Assembly: GCF_019145435.1 (NCBI RefSeq)
Contig: NZ_JAHSTS010000001.1
Span: 2,742,001 to 2,806,000 of the forward strand
Origin: Pseudomonas ekonensis
Lineage (GTDB): Bacteria > Pseudomonadota > Gammaproteobacteria > Pseudomonadales > Pseudomonadaceae
DNA: 64,000 bases
Direction of reading: 5' to 3'
Shown here: positions 36,381-44,784 of the stretch, one piece after another
Position numbering within the stretch: position 1 is the first letter of the stretch
Layout of the letters: each line of letters begins with the position of its first letter
Program-made: the position numbers and the translations under genes
The notes under the pieces: generated by a model
The model's database searches: none
What the model was told of the DNA's origin: nothing
What the model saw: the letters and a program-made list of their open reading frames with translations, nothing else

Positions 36381-39300
36381 TCAAGACTCCACCGTGCCCG
36401 GATCACCGATCCGGTGCTCCAACGTGTGCGCCAGGCGCTCCATCGCTTGCTGCAACGCATCCACCGCCTCGGTCAGGGCGGCGGCGTCAGCCCCCATGCA
36501 GATGGCCTCCAGTTGCTCGCAGCACTGAATCAGGCCGCCCGCCTTGATGATCCGCGCCCCGCCCTTGACCCGGTGGGCCAGGTCGGAAAGCCCCGACAAG
36601 TCGTGTTCGCCGAACAGCTTGATCAGCCGCAACATGTCCTCTTCGTTGCTGCTGGCCAGATCCCCCAACAGTTTCCTGACGGCGCTCTGGTCGCCCCGGG
36701 TCAGCTGCTGCAAGCTGTTCAGGTTGATGTCGCCTTCGGCAGCAGGGCTGGCGGCACCCTGCGCGGGCGACTCCGCGGCGGACTGCACCGAGGCCAGGCG
36801 GGTGCTCAGGTCACCCAGGCTGATCGGTTTGAAGAGGCAGTCGTCCATCCCCTCCGCCAGGCAGCGGTCCTTTTCCTCCGGCTGGGCATTGGCGGTCAGT
36901 CCGAGGATCAAGCAAGGCCCGGCTCCCGTGGACTGCTCTTCGTCGCGGATGGCCCGGGTCAATTCATAGCCGTTCATCACCGGCATGTTGCAGTCGGTGA
37001 TCACCACATCGAAACGGCCGTTGCGCCAGGCGCGCAGGCCATGGGCGCCGTCCTCGGCGTCGCTGACGCTGTGGCCGAGGTAGGACAGCTGCTGGGAAAG
37101 CAGCAAGCGGTTGGCCGGGTAGTCGTCGATCACCAGGATGTTGAGCACGCTCGCCTGGTCCGTGAGCTCGGCCGCCGGCAGTTCGGCGGCCGGCACCGGT
37201 TGCAGGATCAAAAGATCCAGGCAGATGTCGATCTGCGTGCCCTTGCCTGGGGCACTGGTCAGGTGCAGCTCGCCGTCCATCATTTCGCACAGGGTGCGGC
37301 TGATGACCAGACCCAGCCCCGAACCGCCCCGCGCCGACTGATGATTGTTGCGGGCCTGGCCGAACGGGTTGAACAGCAGCGCCTGGTCTTCGGCCGATAT
37401 GCCGATGCCGGAGTCCTTCACCTGAACATGGATCCTCAGGCGTTCGCCGCACGCACCCAGCACCGCCTGAACGCTCAGGCGCACTTCGCCTTCGTCGGTG
37501 AACTTGATGGCGTTGCTCAGCAGGTTGGACAGGATCTGCTTGAAGCGCAGGGGGTCGATCAGCACGTCGCGGCTGGCCTTGAGATCGAAGTCCAGCAGCA
37601 GCCTCAAACCCTTCTGCCGGGCCACGCCCTCGAACATACGCACCACCGACTCGACCAGCTCCCGCAGGCTGGCCCGCTCCGGGGTCAGGGACAGCCGGCC
37701 GGACTCGATCCGCGCGATGTCGAGGATGTCGCCGATCAGGTCCAGCAAGCCCCTGGCCGCGCCCGAGGCGACCTCGATGGCAAAGCGGTCCATGACGCCT
37801 TGGTCGGCCTTCTTCATCGCCAGTTCGAGCATGCCGATCACGGCATTCATCGGGGTGCGGATCTCGTGGCTCATGGTCGCCAGGAAGGTGGTTTTCGCCC
37901 GGTTGGCGTCGTCGGCGCTTTTCTTGGCGCTCTGCAGTTGGTCCATCAGGCGCTGACGGTCGCTGATGTCGATCCAGCCGGCGATGATGCCCATCACCAC
38001 GCCTTCGCTGGTGTGGTACGGCAGCATCCAGTGATACACCGTGTGCACCACGCCGTCGCTGTGGATGTAGGTGCGGTCCTGGATCCAGCGCGTGCCGCTC
38101 TCCATGACCTTGACGTATTCGGCCTGGAAGGTCTGGGCGTCGGAATGCCCCACCACCGGGCTGTCGGTCAGCCGCTTGCCCATCACGGCCTCGCGCGGCA
38201 GGCCCAGGGCGTCGAGGTAGGCCGAGTTGCAGCTGATCAGCCGGCCTTCGCGGTCGCGCACGTAAATCGCATGGGGCGTGCCGTCGATCAAGGCGCGCAT
38301 GAATTCCATCTGGTCGTTGAGCGCCCGCTCGGCCTTTTCCCGGGTGTACACCAGTTTGCGCAGATGAATGATCCAGACCGCCGCCAGCATCAGCAACAGC
38401 GCAAAGATGACAAAGCCCTGAATGACCGCCGAACGGTGATGCAGCCAGCTGTCGTTGTCGATCACCACGTCGTGGCGCCAGCGGCTGGTCAGTTCGTCGA
38501 GTTCTTCCGGGGGAATGCTTTGCAGGGCCTTGTCCAGGATCGAGTACAGCTCCAGCGCCCCGCGGTCGGTGGCGAACCCGGTCGGCGCCGACAGCGGGCC
38601 GACGACCGCGGCCACCCGCAGGCGGTCGCGGTACTGGCGCAGAATCATGTAGCGCCCGTTGATCAGCGAATTGAGCGCACCGTCCGCTTCGCCTTTGTCC
38701 ACCAGCGCCAAGGCTTCGGCCGACGTTGTTGTCTCGATGAGCCGGATGCCCGGGAAAGACTCACGGATATAGTCTTGCAGCGCATTGCCGCGGCGCATCG
38801 CCAGGCGTTTGCCGACCATGGCTTGCAGCGATTGCGCCCTGTCCGGCAGGTCCCGCGTGATCAGCACGAACGGGCTGGTCAGGTAAGGCCGGGTGAAACG
38901 CAGCTCGCCTTCACGGGCCGTGCTGGGGGTGAAGGCCGCGATCAGGTCCGCCTTGCCGGCCCGGATCTGCTCGATCAGCTTTTCCATCGAGCTGCTGCGC
39001 AGCACATCGAACTTCAGCCCCGTGCGCTGGCTGACTTTGGCCAGCACCTCGGCGCCGATGCCCCGGAACTCGCCCTGCCCGTCAAAGAAGGAGACCGGCG
39101 GAAGGCCGTCGTTGACGGCCACGGTCAGGCGCGGATGGTTTTGCATCCAGCGCTGTTCGGCGGCGGTGAACGGGAGCGGATCCAGGCCGGCGACATTGAG
39201 GTCCCCCGCCCCCCACCGACGCAGGATCGCCATGCGGTCGCTGATCGGGATCACCTCCAGCGCAGCGTTGAGAATGTGCAGCAACTGGCTGTTGCGCTGG

Positions 39301-40040
39301 TTCAGGGCGAAGGAGAAATGCGTGTTGAGCACACCCGATAGCGTCGTCAGGTAGACATCGTTGAGGAAGTACTTGCCCACCAGATAATGGGTGCTGACGG
39401 CATCGCCCAGGTAAGCGTCCGCCTGATTGAACGCCACGGCGCCGATGGCGTTCTGGGCCGAGGTATGGAACTGGAGCTCGGATTTGGGGTAGTTCGCGAC
39501 GACCGCATCCGTCGGCTGAAGGTGGTCGACGATGGCGAGCCGTTCGCCGGCCAGGTCCGGCGCCAGCGCCTTGCTGGCGCCGCTGCGCGTCACCAGCACC
39601 GACGGGGCCTGCACATAGGCCGTGGTGAGCGCCAGTTCGGGGTCGGTGCCGTCGAAACTGTTGACCGCGCCCACCAGGTCCACCTCGCCGTCCCTGAGGG
39701 CCTGCATCGCTTCGTTCCGGGAATCGTAACGAAGCACTTCGATCTTGATGTGCAGCATGCCGGCCAGCAACGCGGCATAGTCGGCTGTGATGCCCTCGTA
39801 GTCCTGGCCCCCGGTGATCATGCCGAAGGGCGCGTTGTCCGGCAGCGCAGCCCCCAGGCGCAGCGAGCCCTTGTTGCGCAGCCAGCGCCAGTCCGCCTCC
39901 TCCAGCACGACCGCCGGCAGTTCGTCGGTGGAGCGGCCGAAGAGGTTCAGGGCCTGCACCGCCGCCTGCACCGGCGAAGCGCTCTCCCACTGGCCAAGCA
40001 GGCAGGCGGCCAGTGCGCAGCAACGCAGAAGAGTCTTCAT
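36381..40040 (-). CDS. BvgS/RocS-like hybrid sensor histidine kinase
   Basis: The 1219-residue protein has a signal peptide, then two periplasmic SBP_bac_3 (Venus-flytrap) domains at about 55-280 and 300-540. One transmembrane helix follows (FVIFALLLMLAAVWIIHL), then a PAS domain (FMRALIDGTPHAIYVRDREG). The phosphorelay parts are HisKA (H725 in ATMSHEIRTPMN), HATPase (NLLSNAIKFT, GGSGLGL), receiver (D1016 in ITDCNMP) and Hpt (H1156 in AHRVKGGAR). This is the complete BvgS architecture. Its start abuts the response-regulator stop, giving an RR-kinase operon. Confidence 0.95.
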   Translation of the reverse strand: MKTLLRCCALAACLLGQWESASPVQAAVQALNLFGRSTDELPAVVLEEADWRWLRNKGSLRLGAALPDNAPFGMITGGQDYEGITADYAALLAGMLHIKIEVLRYDSRNEAMQALRDGEVDLVGAVNSFDGTDPELALTTAYVQAPSVLVTRSGASKALAPDLAGERLAIVDHLQPTDAVVANYPKSELQFHTSAQNAIGAVAFNQADAYLGDAVSTHYLVGKYFLNDVYLTTLSGVLNTHFSFALNQRNSQLLHILNAALEVIPISDRMAILRRWGAGDLNVAGLDPLPFTAAEQRWMQNHPRLTVAVNDGLPPVSFFDGQGEFRGIGAEVLAKVSQRTGLKFDVLRSSSMEKLIEQIRAGKADLIAAFTPSTAREGELRFTRPYLTSPFVLITRDLPDRAQSLQAMVGKRLAMRRGNALQDYIRESFPGIRLIETTTSAEALALVDKGEADGALNSLINGRYMILRQYRDRLRVAAVVGPLSAPTGFATDRGALELYSILDKALQSIPPEELDELTSRWRHDVVIDNDSWLHHRSAVIQGFVIFALLLMLAAVWIIHLRKLVYTREKAERALNDQMEFMRALIDGTPHAIYVRDREGRLISCNSAYLDALGLPREAVMGKRLTDSPVVGHSDAQTFQAEYVKVMESGTRWIQDRTYIHSDGVVHTVYHWMLPYHTSEGVVMGIIAGWIDISDRQRLMDQLQSAKKSADDANRAKTTFLATMSHEIRTPMNAVIGMLELAMKKADQGVMDRFAIEVASGAARGLLDLIGDILDIARIESGRLSLTPERASLRELVESVVRMFEGVARQKGLRLLLDFDLKASRDVLIDPLRFKQILSNLLSNAIKFTDEGEVRLSVQAVLGACGERLRIHVQVKDSGIGISAEDQALLFNPFGQARNNHQSARGGSGLGLVISRTLCEMMDGELHLTSAPGKGTQIDICLDLLILQPVPAAELPAAELTDQASVLNILVIDDYPANRLLLSQQLSYLGHSVSDAEDGAHGLRAWRNGRFDVVITDCNMPVMNGYELTRAIRDEEQSTGAGPCLILGLTANAQPEEKDRCLAEGMDDCLFKPISLGDLSTRLASVQSAAESPAQGAASPAAEGDINLNSLQQLTRGDQSAVRKLLGDLASSNEEDMLRLIKLFGEHDLSGLSDLAHRVKGGARIIKAGGLIQCCEQLEAICMGADAAALTEAVDALQQAMERLAHTLEHRIGDPGTVES

Positions 40041-40667
40041 TCAGATCAGGTTGTTGCGCTTGGCGAAGTCGGCCAGGTACACCACCGACTTCACATTGAG
40101 CTTTTCGATGAGGCGGGTCTTGTAGGTGCTGACCGTCTTGTTGCTCAAAAGCATGGCGTCACCGATCTCCTTGTTGCTCAGGCCCCGGGCGAGCTGCTGC
40201 AGAATGACCAGCTCCCGGTCCGACAAGCCGCGGATCATCTCAAGTTCGGTGGAGTCGATGTCGCTGCGGCGTACGGAGTTTCCGGCAAGGTTGGGAAAAA
40301 AGGTATAGCCGGCCATCAATGCCTTGATCGCCTTGCTCAGCTCGCTCAGCTCATCGGTTTTCGAGATGTAGCCCGCCGCGCCCGCCTTCATGCAGCGCAT
40401 GGCGTAGAACGCCGCCGACTGAGAGGTCAGCACCAGGATCTTGCTCGACAGTTTCAGCGCACTGATCCGGTTGATGACTTCCAGGCCGTCGAGGCTGGGC
40501 ATGGCGATGTCCAGCAGGATCAGCTCCGGCTGGTGCCTGCGAGCCATCTGCACGGCATCGGCGCCGTTGTCGGCCTCGGCGACGACTTCGAACTGCTCGC
40601 GTTCAAGCAGCACCTTCACTGTCGCCCGGATGAACGGATGATCGTCTACAACCAACGCTTTATGCAT
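40041..40667 (-). CDS. BvgA/RocA-like LuxR-type response regulator
   Basis: The 208-residue protein from ATG 40667 (TGAGG upstream) has a receiver with acidic pair D8-D9, phospho-acceptor D53 in LILLDIAMP and K103 in YISKTDE. A C-terminal LuxR HTH (LSDRELVILQQLARGLSNKE, ending KLNVKS) completes it. This is the BvgA/EvgA/RocA1 pattern. The next gene is its BvgS-like kinase, and BvgA-like heptad palindromes flank three neighbouring genes. Autoregulation is not evident: no such palindrome was found in its own upstream gap. Confidence 0.93.
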   Translation of the reverse strand: MHKALVVDDHPFIRATVKVLLEREQFEVVAEADNGADAVQMARRHQPELILLDIAMPSLDGLEVINRISALKLSSKILVLTSQSAAFYAMRCMKAGAAGYISKTDELSELSKAIKALMAGYTFFPNLAGNSVRRSDIDSTELEMIRGLSDRELVILQQLARGLSNKEIGDAMLLSNKTVSTYKTRLIEKLNVKSVVYLADFAKRNNLI

Positions 40668-40817
40668 TTGAACCTCACTGCGGTACGCACAGGAAATACC
40701 AGTGACGAATGGGCCATGCATCACAAAAGTATGGAACAGATCACTGGCTTATGCTGCCTGCTTGATTCAGTCATCAGGCAATTGAATCGGACAATTCAGG
40801 AACCGGGGCTGCCGCGC

Positions 40818-42008
40818 TCAGGCGGGGGATTCGGGCGCCTGCAGCCACCGCAGCAGCCGCCCGGCCTCCATCGGGCGCGCCAGATGGAAACCCTGGCCGA
40901 ACGAACACCCCATCGCCACCAGGCCGTCGCGGATGGCACGGCTGCCGACGCCTTCGATCACCAGGCCCATGTTCAGCGCCCGCGCCAACGCCACGGTGCT
41001 GGTGACCATCGCATGGGTGCGCGGATCGTCGATGGCGCGGACAAGCTGGCCGTCGAGCTTGAGCTGGTTGAACGGCAGTTGGCAGAGCAGCGTCAATGAC
41101 GAGAAGCCCATGCCGAAATCGTCGATGGACAGGCCGCAGCCCATCATGCGCAGGCGGATCAGGTTTTCCCGGGTGGTTCGCGGAACATCCAGCAAGCCGT
41201 TTTCCGCCACCTCGAACAACAACGTGGTCCCCGGAAAGCCGTGAACACCCAGCAGCCGTTCGATGTGATCGATCAGGTCGTTGCGCGCCAATTGCGAGGC
41301 ATGGAGATTGAACGCCAGCTCCAGGCGCAGGCCGGCGTCGTGCAAGGCATGCAACAGAGCCATGCCTTGCTCCAGAAGCTGGCGGAGCATTTCATCGATC
41401 AGGTCGTAGGCCAGCACGGCGGCCAGGAAGTCCTTGGGCAACAGAAGCCCCTTGTCGGGATGCTGCCAGCGCACCAGGGCTTCCGCCCCGGCCAGTTCGG
41501 CGGTCTTGAGATCGAATTTGGGTTGGAACCAGGCCTTGAACTCACCCTGGGCCAGGCCCCGGCGCACATCCTCTTCGCTCGGCAGCCTGGCGGGCGGCAC
41601 CGGCTCGGCTTCGGCGGCCAGCCACCGGCGGGTGTAGCGATTGAGGATTTCCTGCAACGCGTACAGTTGCGTGGGCTTGCTCAGAACCCCCAGCATCTGC
41701 ATCCCCGACAGGCAGGTCATCTGCTCGACCGCACGGCGCAGTTCCGGCCTCAGGTCACTGCACAGCGCCACCGCACGCGCCAGTCCGCCTTCGCCGACCC
41801 GGGTCAAGAACTCCAGACCGCTGATGGCCGAATGGCTCAGGTCGCACAGCACGATGTCGACGCCTCCCACCCGGCTGATCTGCACCATCGCCTGTTCGCT
41901 GTCGCTCGCCTGCAGAATGTCGTTGACGCCCAGATACTGGAGAGCCCTCACCAATGTGCCACGCTGAAACGATTGACCCTCCAAAACCAAAACGCTGGGT
42001 ACACACAT
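40818..42008 (-). CDS. RocR-like receiver-EAL protein 2
   Basis: From ATG 42008 the protein has 396 residues: receiver (about 5-120, phospho-acceptor D56 in IVLCDLSHS, Lys in VLSKPTQ) and EAL domain. The acidic pair is reduced to E10 (VLEGQ). EAL motifs are GAEALVRW, FNLH, FEVAENG, DDFGMGFSS and IEGVGSR. FELTE-type and EGVET-type boxes are thus altered while core Glu/Asp residues remain. A longer upstream frame exists, but it would run through the perfect operator at 42093-42106. It is a paralogue of the EAL gene at 35036. Confidence 0.87.
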   Translation of the reverse strand: MCVPSVLVLEGQSFQRGTLVRALQYLGVNDILQASDSEQAMVQISRVGGVDIVLCDLSHSAISGLEFLTRVGEGGLARAVALCSDLRPELRRAVEQMTCLSGMQMLGVLSKPTQLYALQEILNRYTRRWLAAEAEPVPPARLPSEEDVRRGLAQGEFKAWFQPKFDLKTAELAGAEALVRWQHPDKGLLLPKDFLAAVLAYDLIDEMLRQLLEQGMALLHALHDAGLRLELAFNLHASQLARNDLIDHIERLLGVHGFPGTTLLFEVAENGLLDVPRTTRENLIRLRMMGCGLSIDDFGMGFSSLTLLCQLPFNQLKLDGQLVRAIDDPRTHAMVTSTVALARALNMGLVIEGVGSRAIRDGLVAMGCSFGQGFHLARPMEAGRLLRWLQAPESPA

Positions 42009-42092
42009 CTCGTCAACTACTCGCAATGACTTGAGGTGAAAATTCTCGCAAGTGCATTTAACCGGCAACGAAGGATTTATCTCGGCGATTTG

Positions 42093-42106
42093 TAGGAAAT
42101 TTCCTA
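42093..42106. promoter_or_regulatory. Perfect BvgA-like palindrome upstream of EAL gene 2
   Basis: TAGGAAATTTCCTA is a perfect 14-bp inverted repeat of the heptad TTTCCTA, 85 bp before the EAL start. Only a poor second match is seen one period away (near 42071-42084). Confidence 0.7.
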
Positions 42107-42392
42107 AAGCCGATCCGCAAGCCGGCACCGCCGAAGTGCCTGGCATGGCGGGCCGACATGCCGGCGGGTTCTCACTGTTTCTGAGTGCCCTCGCCTTGAT
42201 CCTTTCCGGCCCTGACCTACACTCCCCCACACTGACCGCAGGGTCACATCAGTGTTTTCCCGGATGCCCCGTACCACCACACCCAGGGGCACACGGAAAA
42301 CCTTCAGGACATGGATGCCGGAAACCATTGAATAGACGGGGCGAACTCCGAAAAGCCAGACGAGTAGGAACTTAAATATGGAGATTTAATTC

Positions 42393-42662
42393 ATGACAGC
42401 TCAAGCACATCTCGTTGGTGGATGGACTCCGTACCACGCACTGACGCCTAAGGATCAGGAAGTGTTCAAAGAAGCCCTGGCCGGATTCGTTGGCGTGAAC
42501 TATACGCCCGAAGAGGTTTCGACCCAGGTCGTCAACGGCACCAACTACCGTTATCTGTCGAAAGCGACGCTGCCTGGCTCGTCAAGCAGCTGGAAAGCAA
42601 TCGTGGAGATCTACGCGCCGATCAACGGCAAGCCGCACATCACCCAGATCCACCGGATCTAG
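42393..42662 (+). CDS. Stefin/cystatin-like small protein
   Basis: The 89-residue cytosolic protein has no signal peptide and shows the three stefin landmarks. These are an N-terminal Gly pair (LVGGWTP, G9-G10), the first-hairpin signature QVVNGTNY at residues 45-52 (QxVxG motif), and a later strand pair with WKAIVEIYAPINGK. Animal stefins inhibit papain-type cysteine proteases with this same loop. Inhibition here is inference. GGAG lies 9 nt before the start, and the gene ends in a good terminator, so it is monocistronic. Confidence 0.75.
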   Translation: MTAQAHLVGGWTPYHALTPKDQEVFKEALAGFVGVNYTPEEVSTQVVNGTNYRYLSKATLPGSSSSWKAIVEIYAPINGKPHITQIHRI

Positions 42663-42691
42663 GCCCGCGCCCGATCCGCTGCAGGTTCATG

Positions 42692-42715
42692 AAAGCCCGC
42701 CCCGCGCGGGCTTTT
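42692..42715 (+). terminator. Terminator of the stefin-like gene
   Basis: AAAGCCCGC-CCC-GCGCGGGCTTTT hairpin with T-rich tail, 30 bp after the stop codon. Confidence 0.85.
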
Positions 42716-42905
42716 CTATTTCCGCCGCAGACCGCAAGCACCGACGACAACCGTCAGTCAGGCCGCCAGGTGACCGCGGCGGATTCGTCTAAACCTGTAA
42801 TCAGTGAGATTCGTCGGCCCCTCCCACGAATTCCATGGCTTGCGAAGCGCCATACGGAACGGCAGTACCTCAAGCTTCGGGTTTCATTTCTAAAGGAATG
42901 GAAAA

Positions 42906-43235
42906 ATGAACACCAGCAGCAAAAACTGGCATGCCTGGCTGAACGCCATGCCGCCCAAGCCCGACAGTTTCCACGTAGTGGGCGATGTTGAAGTGGCCAA
43001 TCCAGGCGTCAAGGCCATCCTGACCATGCGGGCTCCGCAGGGCATCAACCCGGGAATACTGATGCTGGATCTGCACCTGATCCAGGAGCCGGGAATATGG
43101 CCCCAAATGATGGTCTGCACCCAGGCCCGGTACGACCGGGTAATGCCCCCCGGCTCGCCGAACTACTCGGCGGTTGACGTTTATCAGCACGGCGAACGGA
43201 TCGCCTACATCGACAACATTCCGGTCATAACCTGA
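42906..43235 (+). CDS. Conserved-looking small protein of unknown function
   Basis: The 109-residue protein is preceded by AAAGGA. It has no signal peptide, transmembrane segment or motif I recognise. It contains WHAWLNAMPPKPDSFHVVGD, LDLHLIQEPGIWPQMM and a YDRVMPPGSPNYSAVDVYQ segment. The strand-rich pattern suggests a single beta domain. Its neighbours (stefin-like gene and Ohr) are separated by terminators and give no functional hint. Confidence 0.7.
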   Translation: MNTSSKNWHAWLNAMPPKPDSFHVVGDVEVANPGVKAILTMRAPQGINPGILMLDLHLIQEPGIWPQMMVCTQARYDRVMPPGSPNYSAVDVYQHGERIAYIDNIPVIT

Positions 43236-43254
43236 GCCCTCACCTGCGGAGGAT

Positions 43255-43290
43255 GAAGGCGGCCGGCCTCTACCGCGCCCGGCCGCCTTC
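43255..43290 (+). terminator. Hairpin after the unknown 109-residue gene
   Basis: GAAGGCGGCCGG pairs with CCGGCCGCCTTC over a 12-base loop. There is no T run, so termination here is only probable. Confidence 0.5.
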
Positions 43291-43412
43291 ACGCCCGAAC
43301 TACACAACGATACACAACCCCGTCCCCCACGACACATCCCCAATACATGCCGCTGCCAGAGTGTGCCCCATCGAAGCCGACCGGCCTCGACCCACATAAA
43401 GGCGAACCTCCC

Positions 43413-43832
43413 ATGACCCGTTCCAACGATACCGTGCTGTACACCGGCAAGACCCGCACCACCGGCGGCCGCGACGGCGCCGCGCGCAGTTCCGACGGCA
43501 ACCTCGACATCCAGCTCTCCCCTCCGGGCTCCGGCGGTGCCGGCACCAATCCTGAGCAGTTGTTCGCGGCCGGCTGGTCGGCCTGTTTCATCGGGGCGAT
43601 GGGCAAGGCTGCGGCGGCGCTGAAGGTGCGCTTGCCGGCAGACGTGGCGGTGGAGGCTGAGGTCGACCTGTGCAAGGCCGACAACGCGTTTTTCCTCCAG
43701 GCGCGCCTGAACGTCAGCCTGCCGGGGCTGGATCCGGCACTGGCACGCGCACTGGTGGACGCCGCCCATCAGACGTGCCCGTACTCCAAGGCGACCCGGG
43801 GCAATATCGAAGTGGCCATTGAGCTGATCTGA
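43413..43832 (+). CDS. ohr: Organic hydroperoxide resistance protein (Ohr)
   Basis: This 139-residue OsmC-superfamily protein has the two redox cysteines in the Ohr spacing (AGWSACFIGAM and HQTCPYSKATR) and NPEQLFAAG before the first. Ohr reduces organic hydroperoxides using lipoyl thiols. The start is placed at 43413, where similarity begins. No MarR-type OhrR gene is adjacent. Confidence 0.92.
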   Translation: MTRSNDTVLYTGKTRTTGGRDGAARSSDGNLDIQLSPPGSGGAGTNPEQLFAAGWSACFIGAMGKAAAALKVRLPADVAVEAEVDLCKADNAFFLQARLNVSLPGLDPALARALVDAAHQTCPYSKATRGNIEVAIELI

Positions 43833-43864
43833 ACCCTGCGCCCGGTCCTGACGCGCAACCCCTC

Positions 43865-43895
43865 GAAACGCCCGGTGCACCGCATCGGGCGTTTC
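43865..43895 (+). terminator. Terminator of ohr
   Basis: GAAACGCCCG pairs with CGGGCGTTTC around a short loop, giving an in-stem T stretch on the 3' side, 32 bp after the ohr stop. Confidence 0.75.
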
Positions 43896-44004
43896 ATGTT
43901 CAGGGTCGTGCGAACGCCCTGGCGACCGCACCGTGCGGCACGATTGCGATCCTTGCGCCGAATCAAGGCGCGGCCTGAGGAACGTGGAGTTCGTCGGGGC
44001 TGCG

Positions 44005-44033
44005 TTGAAAGAGTCTAAGGACTGTGCTTTAAA
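44005..44033 (+). promoter_or_regulatory. Candidate promoter of the Cys-rich gene
   Basis: TTGAAA (44005-44010), 17 bp, TTTAAA (44028-44033). It lies 110 bp before the start codon. The rest of the 310-bp gap between ohr and the Cys-rich gene holds only the ohr terminator; no other feature was seen. Confidence 0.4.
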
Positions 44034-44142
44034 GAATAAGCCACGAGCCGGGATGTCCGTGGCGCACTGCGCCTGGAAGGCGCCGGCCGACCGAGGCGGA
44101 CAGTCTCCAGGTGTGACCGCAAACAATAAAAGGATTTTCGCT

Positions 44143-44709
44143 ATGACTCTGTCTCTGCAAGACCTGAAACCCGATCAGATCGCCGAGTTCCAAAAGCAGT
44201 CGCAAGCGGCTTTCAACGCTGAAATCAAACGCCGGGAGGCCGTCACGAACGCCAAACCGGCACTGCGTGAGGTGCTCCACCAGAACGTGCACCCGCAATC
44301 GTTGTGCGGATGCGGATGCCAGCAGAACATCTGCGGCTACTTCAACTTCAACGGTTGCGGCTGCGGTTGCGGCCCTCACACCGAAACCATCCAGATCACC
44401 ACATCGCTCTGCAACATCGGCCCTGAAGCGCCGCAGCAAGGCACCCCGGTGCGGTTCATCGGCCAGGCGACAGGCACCGGCACCAACATCAACATTTCCA
44501 ATGCGTACATGCAGGGCACCGTGCCCGACGCGGAAAACCTCATCGGCGTTCCGTTGACCGTGAACCTGTCGATCAACCAAGGCACGCTCTCCCTGGCCAT
44601 CTACGAAGGATCGCGCCTGCTGGCGGTGCTGATCCATCCGTCGCAGTACGCGGCCAACATCAGCGGTCAGTTCTTCGGCAGCGGTTCCGGGATGTTCGCA
44701 CCGGCATAA
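44143..44709 (+). CDS. Cys-rich protein of unknown function
   Basis: The 188-residue protein starts after AAAAGGA. It has a charged helical N-terminus (residues 1-50), then seven cysteines within residues 55-76 as CGCGC, NICG and GCGCGCG. A C-terminal strand-rich domain of about 100 residues rich in Gly/Thr/Asn follows (GTGTNINISNAYMQG, ending GSGSGMFAPA). There is no signal peptide. The cysteine block could bind metal or form disulfides. The C-terminal part loosely recalls Vap-type beta-barrels, but I would not assign it. Confidence 0.7.
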   Translation: MTLSLQDLKPDQIAEFQKQSQAAFNAEIKRREAVTNAKPALREVLHQNVHPQSLCGCGCQQNICGYFNFNGCGCGCGPHTETIQITTSLCNIGPEAPQQGTPVRFIGQATGTGTNINISNAYMQGTVPDAENLIGVPLTVNLSINQGTLSLAIYEGSRLLAVLIHPSQYAANISGQFFGSGSGMFAPA

Positions 44710-44735
44710 CGGCTTGAGCGAAACCGCGACAACAG

Positions 44736-44766
44736 AAAAGGCCTGCCGCAATGGCAGGCCTTTTCT
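44736..44766. terminator. Bidirectional terminator
   Basis: AAAAGGCCTGCC-GCAAT-GGCAGGCCTTTT, shared by the Cys-rich gene and the convergent cupin gene. Confidence 0.9.
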
Positions 44767-44784
44767 TGTTTCAGGCGCCGGGGC

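Noticed and set aside
42365..42378. TAGGAAC half-site in front of the stefin-like gene
   Set aside because: Only one heptad matches and there is no phased partner, so it was not counted as a BvgA-like operator.
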